5,779 bases of DNA from RGIG250 sp045616885 (GTDB lineage Bacteria; Bacillota; Negativicutes; Selenomonadales; Selenomonadaceae). The translations under genes and the position numbers were made by a program. Under the pieces are notes generated by a model. The model saw only the letters and a list, made by a program, of their open reading frames with translations. It did no database searches and was not told the DNA's origin. Where the stretch lies: contig JAZLHS010000071.1 of the NCBI GenBank assembly GCA_045616885.1, forward strand, positions 1 through 5,779. The letters are read 5' to 3'. This document shows, piece after piece, positions 1 through 5,568 of the stretch (within the stretch, counting starts at the first letter, position 1; the number at the start of each line of letters is the position of its first letter).

Positions 1-196
1 TAATGGTCAGACTCCTATGCAGGTTCGTACCGCAGCCCTTAACACAGATAATCCAAAACAATACCCTATTCCTTTCAATCCTAGAATTGCAAAATTCAAA
101 GCTAAGTTTGTTGCATAGAAAAGGGCGTCTCCTTTTGGGAGTCACCCTAGAAAGGCTTTAGTTATTTTAGTGGTCTACTTGACAGGGAGCTGTTCA
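1..196 (+). mobile_element. Right end of an IS3-family (IS150-like) insertion sequence
   Basis: The left edge of the window carries the 3' end of an insertion sequence: the last codons of an IS3-type transposase, about 80 bp of non-coding DNA, then a likely terminal end. Read inward from 196 the end is TGAACAGCTCCCTGTCAAGT, starting with TG as IS3-family ends do (TG...CA). The boundary at 196/197 is supported independently because the DNA from 197 onward matches a second place in the window (5536-5551) and the match stops exactly there. The non-coding tail holds an imperfect hairpin (123-147, 8 of 10 pairs, TTTT in the loop) of unknown role. The left end, the other inverted repeat and the target duplication lie outside the window, so the exact end is inferred. 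Confidence 0.72.
2..118 (+). CDS. IS3-family transposase (OrfB), C-terminal 38 residues only
   Basis: An open frame enters from the left edge and stops at TAG 116-118. Its 38 residues begin NGQTPMQVRTAAL and end FNPRIAKFKAKFVA. The first part resembles the NG-x-TP-x-Q-x-R motif found at the extreme C terminus of IS150-type OrfB (DDE, rve-type integrase) transposases, downstream of the last catalytic Glu. None of the DDE residues is in view, so it cannot be judged whether the transposase is intact. It would catalyse copy-out/paste-in movement of the element. The family call rests on this short tail plus the end sequence at 196. Confidence 0.7.
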   Translation, partial: NGQTPMQVRTAALNTDNPKQYPIPFNPRIAKFKAKFVA

Positions 197-212
197 GTCA
201 TACCGGTATTTT
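197..212. repeat. 16-bp terminator arm next to the IS, copy of 5536-5551
   Basis: GTCATACCGGTATTTT directly follows the IS end. The same 16 bases form the right arm of the intact hairpin at 5509-5551. Here the partner arm is missing and IS DNA occupies its place. The stretch lies just beyond the stop of the two-receiver gene (minus strand), where its terminator would be expected. Inference: this is the gene-proximal arm of that gene's terminator, split by the IS. From 213 to 274 I see no gene and no other convincing hairpin. Confidence 0.55.
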
Positions 213-274
213 ACATCACATGAACCTTTTACTGATCCGTGATTTTTCTAATATGTAGGAAAGCGTCGGCAGTC

Positions 275-1045
275 TTAGCTCTTCAGCAGCTTTTCAATGA
301 CATTGATGAGCTGCTGAGCGTCGGGCGGCTTCAGCAGATAGCCGTTGGGCTTCAGACTGAGTACGGCTGTGACGTGCTCCTTGTCAGCCAGCGAGGTGAG
401 GAACACCACCGGGATACCGGCATAGTCCTCCTCGGCTCTGATGAGGCGCAGAGTCTCCTTGCCGTCCATCACCGGCATGGCGTAGTCCAGCAGGATGAGG
501 TCGGGACGGCGCTTCTCCAGCTGGGCAATCGCCTTTATGCCGGAGGGGACGCAGGTCACGTTGTACTTTTCATCCAGCATGGCCTTGATAGTCCGCAGAG
601 TAGTAGGACTGTCATCTACTACGAGAATATTCCTTAGGCCGGAGCTGCTGCCATCTGAGAGGGAGTCGGGGCGGACGGTGAGCTTCTCCATCAGACTGCA
701 GGCATCCTGATAGACCACATTCACGTCGAAGGGGGCCTTGAAAAGATGCCAGATATTTCCCGCCAGTCCGTTGTGACGGCTCATGTCGGTCTTTTCACCG
801 AAGATGACAAGCACCGGAAGCTGAGGATATTTTTGCTGAAGATGATTGATGATACTGCGGAAAAGATTGCCATCCTCCTCGTCCGGGAAATATATCAGAA
901 GGTCGGAGGGAGTAAGCCGCAGGGTGTCCTCAATGTATGAGGATTCACGGCTGTTGGACAGATTCGTCTCAAAGGTCTTGTCAAAGCGCTCTCTAAGCTC
1001 GGTGCAGGCACCGCGCTGATGGTCAAGGAAAAAAACTTTCTTCAT
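275..1045 (-). CDS. Two-receiver response regulator: degenerate receiver + intact CheY-like receiver
   Basis: A 256-residue soluble protein made of two receiver-like halves and no DNA-binding or enzymatic output domain. Residues about 138-256 are a complete CheY-like domain: acidic pair D144/D145, phospho-acceptor D187 in LLDYAMPVMDG, T217 in VFLTS, K239 in LLKPP. Residues 1-120 have the same strand/helix rhythm (VFFLD, DLLIYFP, VLVIFGE, HLFKAP with K103), but the acceptor Asp position is hydrophobic and the acidic pair is reduced, so this is probably a pseudo-receiver. A serine-rich linker (about 128-137) joins them. I chose the ATG at 1045 because GAGAGGTG (1051-1058) sits 5 nt upstream; an in-frame ATG at 1096 lies inside the -10 box. 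Phosphotransfer from an unlinked histidine kinase and protein-protein output are inferred; no kinase is adjacent. Confidence 0.85.
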   Translation of the reverse strand: MKKVFFLDHQRGACTELRERFDKTFETNLSNSRESSYIEDTLRLTPSDLLIYFPDEEDGNLFRSIINHLQQKYPQLPVLVIFGEKTDMSRHNGLAGNIWHLFKAPFDVNVVYQDACSLMEKLTVRPDSLSDGSSSGLRNILVVDDSPTTLRTIKAMLDEKYNVTCVPSGIKAIAQLEKRRPDLILLDYAMPVMDGKETLRLIRAEEDYAGIPVVFLTSLADKEHVTAVLSLKPNGYLLKPPDAQQLINVIEKLLKS

Positions 1046-1094
1046 AAAAGCACCTCTCGGTAATAAGCTGAAATGATGACACAACTCCATTCTC

Positions 1095-1123
1095 ATTATA
1101 AGGCGAAAGGTAAATTAAGGAAA
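1095..1123 (-). promoter_or_regulatory. Promoter of the two-receiver gene
   Basis: On the minus strand TATAAT occupies 1100-1095. The -35 position, 17 bp upstream, reads TTTCCT (1123-1118), a poor match. The predicted start near 1088 gives a leader of about 43 nt before the ATG at 1045. The perfect -10 with a weak -35 suggests help from an activator or a non-housekeeping arrangement, but that is inference. Confidence 0.5.
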
Positions 1124-1193
1124 GGAATTTTTATTAAAAGCGGTTAATTTTTTCATGGATTTTGCCGGAGATTTGGACAGCAATATGAAAAAA

Positions 1194-1237
1194 CGAACTC
1201 GAAAAATTTGCGTATTGCTGCAAAAAAATCGAGTTCG
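1194..1237. repeat. Dyad repeat copy 1, upstream of the ATPase -35 box
   Basis: Nine-bp inverted arms CGAACTCGA (1194-1202) and TCGAGTTCG (1229-1237) enclose 26 nt of A-rich DNA with the core TGCGTATTGCTG. An inner TTTGC/GCAAA pairing (1207-1211 with 1220-1224) is possible in this copy. Positions 1195-1236 align without gaps to 1269-1310 with 36 of 42 identities. It ends 2 bp before the -35 box. Operator-like; not a terminator, since no T tract follows and neither neighbouring gene runs into it. Confidence 0.7.
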
Positions 1238-1239
1238 CC

Positions 1240-1268
1240 TTGTCTTAACTTGTTTGTGGTGGTAGAAT
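1240..1268 (+). promoter_or_regulatory. Promoter of the AAA ATPase gene
   Basis: TTGTCT (1240-1245), 17-bp spacer, TAGAAT (1263-1268): 4/6 and 5/6 matches to the sigma-70/sigma-A boxes at ideal spacing. The predicted start is about 1275, giving a leader of roughly 48 nt to the ATG at 1323. The promoter fits tightly between the two dyad repeats (1194-1237 and 1269-1310), so proteins on either repeat would contact or block polymerase. Confidence 0.55.
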
Positions 1269-1310
1269 GAATTCGAAAAAAATGCGTATTGCTGAAAAAA
1301 AATCGAATTG
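1269..1310. repeat. Dyad repeat copy 2, between the -10 box and the ATPase start
   Basis: Inverted arms AATTCGA (1270-1276) and TCGAATT (1303-1309) enclose a 26-nt spacer, the same length as in copy 1, with the same core TGCGTATTGCTG and A tracts. The arm pair 4:39 of the alignment is C:G in copy 1 and T:A in copy 2, so the dyad is preserved by a paired change. It begins the base after the -10 box, and most of it would be in the 5' leader, ending shortly before the weak ribosome site GGTGAT (1313-1318). Confidence 0.7.
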
Positions 1311-1322
1311 ACGGTGATAGAT

Positions 1323-2615
1323 ATGGAAATAAAACGAGAGCAGTATCTAAAAAAACTGGTAGATAGAATCGGAAACGGACGAATAAAAGTAATAACCGGA
1401 CTCAGGCGGGCCGGTAAATCTTACCTGCTTCGCAAATTGTTCAGAGAACATCTTTTAGCGGAAGGCATTCCGGCGGAATGCATCATAGAGATAGTCCTGG
1501 ACGATGTGGACTTTGCCGAGTATCGTTACCCACTGCGCCTTGGGAATTATATTCGCGAGCACCTCACAGACAGTAAGCAGCATTATTTTGTCTTCATAGA
1601 CGAAATCCAATTTGTAGTCAAGATTAAAAATCCAAAGGTAGAAGGAGATTTCATTACCTTCTATGATGTGCTCAATGGACTGCTAAAGTACGATAACGTA
1701 GATGTCTATGTTACCGGCAGCAATTCGAAAATGCTGTCATCGGATGTCCTCACGGAATTCAGAGGCCGAGGTGACAGGATACACGTACAGCCCCTGTCTT
1801 TTTCTGAATATTACGGCGCTTTGGGCGGAGACTTTGATGATGCATACGGCGGCTATGAAGTATATGGCGGCTTGCCGGGTACGGCTTTGATAGCTGATGA
1901 GGAAGAAAAGACCTTGTATCTCACGAGTCTTTTTGAGGAGCTGTATATCAAGGATGTTGTTCAGCGAAACGGGATTCGAAATGAACATGGGCTTAGAACC
2001 TTACTCGATATAGTGGCATCAGCTATCGGCTCCTTTACCAATCCTGCAAAAATAAGCAACTCATTTAAAAGCAAGGAGCAGTACAGCTACGATGTCAGCA
2101 CTATTACAAGTCACATCGCAAAACTGGAAGAGTCCTTCCTCATCAGTGAGGCCAAGCGCTATAACATAAAAGGAAGAAGATACATCGGGGCAAACTCCAA
2201 GTATTATTACACAGACATCGGTCTGCGAAATGCTCGTCTTGGTTTCCGTCAGATAGAGCCGACGCACATAATGGAAAACATAATATATAACGAGCTCTGC
2301 TGTCGCGGCCTCTCAGTGGATGTGGGCATAGTGGAGAAAAATGAGAGAAATGCAGAAGGAAACAGCGTAAAGAAACAGCTTGAGGTCGATTTCGTGGCCA
2401 ATAGAGGAAGTCAGCGCTACTACATCCAGTCAGCCTATGATATGACTACTCCGGAAAAACAAATCCAAGAGAAAAACTCTCTCCGCATTATTGATGACTC
2501 CTTTAAAAAAATCATTGTCTTGCGGCAGTCAGCAAAGCCTTGGCGCGATGAAAACGGCTTCGTTATTATGGGATTGAGGCAGTTTTTGCTGGATGATAAT
2601 GCGTTGGATTTTTAA
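1323..2615 (+). CDS. AAA_14 / DUF4143-type P-loop ATPase
   Basis: A 430-residue cytoplasmic ATPase of a widespread, functionally uncharacterised family. The N-terminal AAA part (about 15-200) has Walker A GLRRAGKS (26-33), Walker B FVFIDEIQ (D93/E94), a sensor-1-like VTGSNS (130-135) and RGRGDRIHVQPLSFSEYY (147-164), all typical of AAA_14. Residues about 205-300 fit the helical DUF4143 segment, including a winged-helix-like stretch (VSTITSHIAKLEESFLIS). The end carries a PD-(D/E)XK-like strand pair, LEVDF (353-357) then YYIQS (366-370), where a classical nuclease would have E-x-K, so nuclease activity is doubtful. A TTG (1308) and a GTG (1314) lie upstream in frame; I prefer ATG 1323 because GGTGAT (1313-1318) precedes it by 4 nt and TTG falls inside a repeat arm. 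Codons look more A+T-rich than in ppk, hinting at transfer. Single gene with its own promoter; its target is unknown. Confidence 0.85.
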   Translation: MEIKREQYLKKLVDRIGNGRIKVITGLRRAGKSYLLRKLFREHLLAEGIPAECIIEIVLDDVDFAEYRYPLRLGNYIREHLTDSKQHYFVFIDEIQFVVKIKNPKVEGDFITFYDVLNGLLKYDNVDVYVTGSNSKMLSSDVLTEFRGRGDRIHVQPLSFSEYYGALGGDFDDAYGGYEVYGGLPGTALIADEEEKTLYLTSLFEELYIKDVVQRNGIRNEHGLRTLLDIVASAIGSFTNPAKISNSFKSKEQYSYDVSTITSHIAKLEESFLISEAKRYNIKGRRYIGANSKYYYTDIGLRNARLGFRQIEPTHIMENIIYNELCCRGLSVDVGIVEKNERNAEGNSVKKQLEVDFVANRGSQRYYIQSAYDMTTPEKQIQEKNSLRIIDDSFKKIIVLRQSAKPWRDENGFVIMGLRQFLLDDNALDF

Positions 2616-2723
2616 CAATGATGGTAAACTGTCACATATTTTGTAGATCCAGCATTATACTGGACGCCGCTTAAACAAGTACATTTTATAAAACGTTTTA
2701 CATACAGCGGAAGGAATGGCAGC
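2616..2723 (+). promoter_or_regulatory. ATPase-ppk gap with two short palindromes
   Basis: This gap holds TCCAG-N7-CTGGA (2648-2664), with a TATACT in its middle that could serve as a -10 box although no good -35 is found, and a perfect 12-bp palindrome TAAAACGTTTTA (2689-2700). The latter has the central CG typical of LacI-family operators but does not match a named site that I can confirm. GGAAGGA (2709-2715) is a good ribosome site 8 nt before the ppk ATG. I see no terminator with a T tract after the ATPase gene, so read-through into ppk is possible. Confidence 0.3.
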
Positions 2724-4257
2724 ATGGAGGATTTTGAAATAGCACAGGCTGAGGGGGACGGCGTTCTGTCCACGGCCGATAACTGCTGCGCACCGTATGG
2801 TACATATACGAACCGGGAGCTGTCCTGGCTGTCCTTTAATGAGCGGGTGCTGGAGGAGGCGGCCAGAGAGAGTATCCCTTTGGCAAACCGGCTGGGTTTC
2901 CTGGCGATTTATCAGAGCAATCTGGATGAATTTTTCCGTGTGCGGATAGGAGCACTGACATATCAGTCCCTGCTGCCGGAGCAGACCTGCGAAAACAAGA
3001 CGGGGCTCAATGCCAGAGAGCAGCTGGCCGCGATTATGGCCAAAGTAAGAGAACTGAATATCCGTAAAGAGGAAATCTACAGCTCCTTGCACCGGGAGCT
3101 GGCAGCGCGGGGAATCAGACTGCTGGATATGAAGACTCTGACGGCTGAGCAGAGCAAGTATCTGGTAAAGAGTTTTAAGCAGTCTCTGGCCCGGCTGCTG
3201 TCGCCGATGGTGGTAGGAAAGCGCAAGCAGCTGCCCTTTTTGCGTAATTACGGCATTTATGCGATGGCGCAGCTACGGGGGAAAAAGGGCAAGGCGGACA
3301 AGACGAAGCTGGGAATCGTTTACTGCGGAGCGAGTGCGCTGCCCAGATTGATTTCCGTGCCATGGGAAGAAAAAAGCTATGTGCTGACAGAGGAGCTGGT
3401 GCTGTACTGCCTGCCGCGGTTGTTCAAGAAATTCGCGGCGGCTGGAGCAGGCAGGCTGCAAGGTAGTATACGGCCTGAGTCAGCTGAAGGTTCATGCCAA
3501 GCTTTGCCTTATCAGCGGCAGGGAGCAGGACAGGCCATTTTATCTTTCCTATGTGGGCACGGGGAATTTTAACGAAAAAACGGCCCAGCTCTATACGGAC
3601 TATGCGCTGCTGACGGCGAATAATGACGTTGGGCAGGCTATGGAGGGTGTCTTCTCTGCCCTGATGGTCGGGGAAAGCGTCAGTGAAGCGGCGCCGCTTC
3701 TGGTGGCACCCCACGGGATGCAGCGGCGGATGCTGGAGCTGATGGAGCAGGAAGTAAGCAAGGCTGAGGCCGGGAGACCAGCCTATATCGGGATAAAAAT
3801 CAATGCCCTGACAGACAAGAAAATCATTGACCATCTGATATTGGCTTCCAAGGCCGGTGTACAGGTAGAACTGCTGGTACGGGGCATCTGCTGTCTGAAG
3901 CCGGGTATACAGGGCGAGACGGATAATATCCGTGTCGTCAGCGTGGTAGGCAGGTTTTTGGAGCATTCCCGGGTGTATATTTTCGGCCGGGGGGAAGAGG
4001 AGAAAATATTCATTTCTTCGGCGGATTTCATGACCCGCAATGCGGCTAACCGGGTGGAGGCGGCATTGCCGGTACTGGATACAGACATTAGGGAGCAGCT
4101 GAAGAGGATGTTCCGGACGATGATGCAGGACAACTGTCAGGCATGGGAGCAGCAGTCTGACGGCTCCTATCAGCGGGTGAGCAGCATGGCCGCGGAACTG
4201 AATTCTCAGGAGTATTTCTTTGCCAGAGCCTATGAGATTGCGGCCGGAAGGAAATAA
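2724..4257 (+). pseudogene. ppk: Polyphosphate kinase 1, internally deleted and frameshifted
   Basis: PPK1 reversibly polymerises the ATP gamma-phosphate into polyphosphate and is normally about 690-720 residues. Here the frame from ATG 2724 gives the N domain (YTNRELSWLSFNERVLEEA, residues 28-46; ATP-contacting SNLDEFF, 65-71) and the start of the H domain, ending in real homology near PRLFKKF (231-237). At about 3430-3436 it jumps to the +1 frame, which reads RRLEQAGCKVVYGL, then VHAK (equivalent of the phospho-His H435 of E. coli), VGTGNFNEK, LVRGICCL, LEHSRVYIF (H592 equivalent) and ISSADFMTRN, to TAA 4255-4257. About 190-200 residues are missing, including the HHPYESF and KARFDEE regions. 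The first frame stops at 3572; a GTG at 3553 could start only a C-terminal fragment. Where E. coli has H454 this gene has Tyr. No ppx is adjacent. A true null seems likely; an assembly error is the main alternative. Confidence 0.85.
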
Positions 4258-4270
4258 CCTGTCGACAGGT
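4257..4270. other. 14-bp perfect palindrome over the ppk stop
   Basis: ACCTGTCGACAGGT begins on the last base of the ppk TAA and lies in the 51-bp gap between converging ppk and fic. As RNA it can fold only a 5-bp stem with a TCGA loop. On the minus strand TTATTT follows, so it might weakly terminate fic transcripts; on the plus strand there is no T tract. No better terminator is visible in the gap. Confidence 0.3.
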
Positions 4271-4308
4271 CGATTAAGATGACTGCGATTATTTCTTTTC
4301 GGATACGG

Positions 4309-5355
4309 TTAAGCCTTTATATACTTCGTTGCCTTACCGGCACCAATACGGCGAATCCTGCCGGTTTTTATCATATTGCCAAGAACGGCCTCCACTGTCG
4401 TTGGACTGACATCAGGCAGTATTTTACACAGGTCAGTTTTACTTAGAGCGGTCAGACTGTGGAGGACGGTTTCCTCTATCCGCTGTTTCTTTGTTATCCG
4501 CTTGCCATTGACGATGGCAAATCTCTTGTCCAGCTCCTTGTAGCACATATAAAGGCATGATAGGAAGTTCCGGATAAAGGGAATGTAGTCGTTCTCGTTT
4601 TCGTGCCACCCGATGGATGACGTTTTCAGTGCTTCGTAGTATTGAGTCTTATAGATATTTATCTGTTCCTCGAAAGAGATGTATTTCCCTACATCAAAGC
4701 CAGTGCGATAGAGAAGAAGCAGTGATAGGAGACGGGACAGCCTGCCGTTGCCGTCTCTGAAGGGATGGATGCAGAGGAAATCAAGAATGACACAGGGTAT
4801 AAGCAAAAGCTGATTTATATTAGCGTTGTCCCTTGCATCCAGATAAGCAAGGGACAGCTGCTCCATTGCTTCTTCCGTCTCGTCAGCCGGTACCGGACGA
4901 AAGCGTACCTTTCGCCGTCCATCGTCGCCTATTTCAATGATAAGGTTGTCATCTGTTTTATACTTGCCGGCATCCTTGTCAGCAACAACACTAAGCATTA
5001 TCTGATGCAGGCGGGTAATATCCTGTTGGCGAATATCAATTGTATCGTGATGGAGATGTATCTCGGCCAGTGCGTCCCGGTATCCGGCAATTTCGCCCTC
5101 AGCGTGGTTGAGGGGAGCGCTGCTGCCGTCAACGATTGCCGCAATGCGGTCATCACTGGTGATGATTCCCTCAATGGCGTTGGAACTCTTTACCGACTGC
5201 ACTCTTGCAATGGATTCCAGCTCGGTGAATATCCGGCTGTATTCGCCCTGTCGCATATTTGCCGCAGTCCGCAGGGCATAAATGTTCCCGGTAAGATTTA
5301 CGAAATCTCCGGGAATAAGTCGATTTTGAAGAAATGAATAGTCAAAAATATGCAT
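4309..5355 (-). CDS. Fic-domain protein (putative AMPylase) with C-terminal winged helix
   Basis: A 348-residue cytoplasmic protein. The complete Fic signature HPFRDGNGRLSR (197-208) supplies the catalytic His197 and the phosphate-binding loop for AMP transfer to hydroxyl side chains. The N-terminal inhibitory motif SNAIEG (58-63; S/T-x3-E-G/N) is intact, so this is a class II, self-inhibited Fic whose Glu62 would block productive ATP binding until relieved. Residues about 285-348 (TKKQRIEETVLHSL, SKTDLCKILPDVSPTTVEAVLGNMIKTG, RIRRIG) form a winged helix, suggesting DNA binding. I chose ATG 5355 because AGAAAGGA (5371-5364) lies 8 nt upstream; an ATG at 5364 abuts that site and ones further up lie in the promoter. 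No antitoxin gene adjoins, consistent with intramolecular inhibition. The target protein is unknown. Confidence 0.9.
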   Translation of the reverse strand: MHIFDYSFLQNRLIPGDFVNLTGNIYALRTAANMRQGEYSRIFTELESIARVQSVKSSNAIEGIITSDDRIAAIVDGSSAPLNHAEGEIAGYRDALAEIHLHHDTIDIRQQDITRLHQIMLSVVADKDAGKYKTDDNLIIEIGDDGRRKVRFRPVPADETEEAMEQLSLAYLDARDNANINQLLLIPCVILDFLCIHPFRDGNGRLSRLLSLLLLYRTGFDVGKYISFEEQINIYKTQYYEALKTSSIGWHENENDYIPFIRNFLSCLYMCYKELDKRFAIVNGKRITKKQRIEETVLHSLTALSKTDLCKILPDVSPTTVEAVLGNMIKTGRIRRIGAGKATKYIKA

Positions 5356-5367
5356 ATTGCTCATCCT

Positions 5368-5443
5368 TTCTGCATATAAAATATAATTCTGTATGCAGAA
5401 AGTCAAGACGATTCTGCATATGTCGAGTAAAATATATGCAGAA
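5368..5443. promoter_or_regulatory. Operator array of four half-sites upstream of fic
   Basis: Four copies of a 10-bp half-site alternate in direction: TTCTGCATAT (5368-5377), GTATGCAGAA (5391-5400), TTCTGCATAT (5412-5421), ATATGCAGAA (5434-5443). They make two dyads with 13- and 12-bp spacers, and successive sites start 23, 21 and 22 bp apart, about two helical turns. A looser fifth site, the palindrome AATATGCATATT (5347-5358), covers the start codon. The array overlaps the promoter boxes and runs into the ribosome site. The regular phasing argues for cooperative binding by a repressor; autoregulation by the Fic winged helix is a plausible inference. Confidence 0.65.
5378..5406 (-). promoter_or_regulatory. 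fic promoter within the operator array
   Basis: On the minus strand TTGACT (5406-5401), 17-bp spacer, TATTTT (5383-5378); TATATT (5385-5380) is an alternative at 15 bp. Half-site 5391-5400 fills the spacer next to the -35 box, and half-site 5368-5377 follows the -10 box. The start near 5371 would leave a leader of only about 16 nt. A second candidate, TTGATG (5460-5455) with TATATT (5436-5431) at 18 bp, would overlap the outer dyad and give a longer leader. Confidence 0.5.
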
Positions 5444-5446
5444 CGC

Positions 5447-5489
5447 AAAACTCCCATCAACGACTATTTACGGGTCGAAGATGGGAGTT
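5447..5489 (-). terminator. Hairpin with nested stem between the dipeptidase gene and fic
   Basis: Minus-strand arms AACTCCCATC (5489-5480) and GATGGGAGTT (5458-5449) pair perfectly over 10 bp. Inside, after a symmetric TT/TT interruption, CGAC pairs with GTCG around a 9-nt loop. The 3' arm runs into TTTTG, a short U tract. It would be the second of two tandem stops on transcripts from the dipeptidase gene and sits only 3 bp from the fic operator array, so it may equally insulate fic. The plus strand lacks a T run after it. Confidence 0.55.
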
Positions 5490-5508
5490 CTGCTTATTCG
5501 GCGCCAAC

Positions 5509-5551
5509 AAAATACCGGTATGACCACTATCTGCGGTCATACCGGTATTTT
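5509..5551. terminator. Strong bidirectional terminator after the dipeptidase gene
   Basis: AAAATACCGGTATGACC (5509-5525) and GGTCATACCGGTATTTT (5535-5551) are perfect 17-bp inverted arms around a 9-nt loop. A run of T follows in both directions (TTTTG on the minus strand, TTTTTG on the plus). It starts 17 bp beyond the dipeptidase stop. Each arm is itself centred on the palindrome ATACCGGTAT, allowing cruciform-like or dimeric folding. Sixteen bases of the right arm recur at 197-212 beside the IS. Confidence 0.85.
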
Positions 5552-5568
5552 TGTCTATTTATACTTCG

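Noticed and set aside
1194..1237. Copy 1 as a rho-independent terminator
   Set aside because: Both flanking genes are transcribed away from it, no U tract follows either arm, and the A-rich loop is too long for an efficient terminator.
1155..1265. Plus-strand small ORF of 36 codons between the receiver and ATPase genes
   Set aside because: It lacks a ribosome site at either of its ATGs, runs straight through dyad copy 1 and the -35/-10 boxes, and its product resembles nothing I know. Its openness is explained by the A-rich repeat.
1194..1310. CRISPR array or invertible promoter switch
   Set aside because: Only two repeat copies with one 32-bp interval and no cas genes. The copies are direct repeats, so recombination between them would delete the promoter and not invert it.
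1267..1311. Fourteen-codon leader peptide ORF (ATG 1267 to TGA 1311) over dyad copy 2
   Set aside because: A GGTGG precedes it, but its ATG overlaps the -10 box, so it would not be on the predicted transcript.
1722..1736. A third partial copy of the dyad motif (AATTCGAAAATGCTG) inside the ATPase gene
   Set aside because: It encodes the conserved sensor region (NSKML) and has no inverted partner or core match; likely chance.
3424..3966. Long minus-strand ORF opposite ppk (also 2655-3092 minus)
   Set aside because: These are antisense shadows of the G+C-rich ppk frames; they show no ribosome site or recognisable domain.
4765..5337. 190-codon plus-strand ORF opposite fic
   Set aside because: The minus strand encodes a complete Fic domain with catalytic motif in this interval; the plus-strand translation has no recognisable features.
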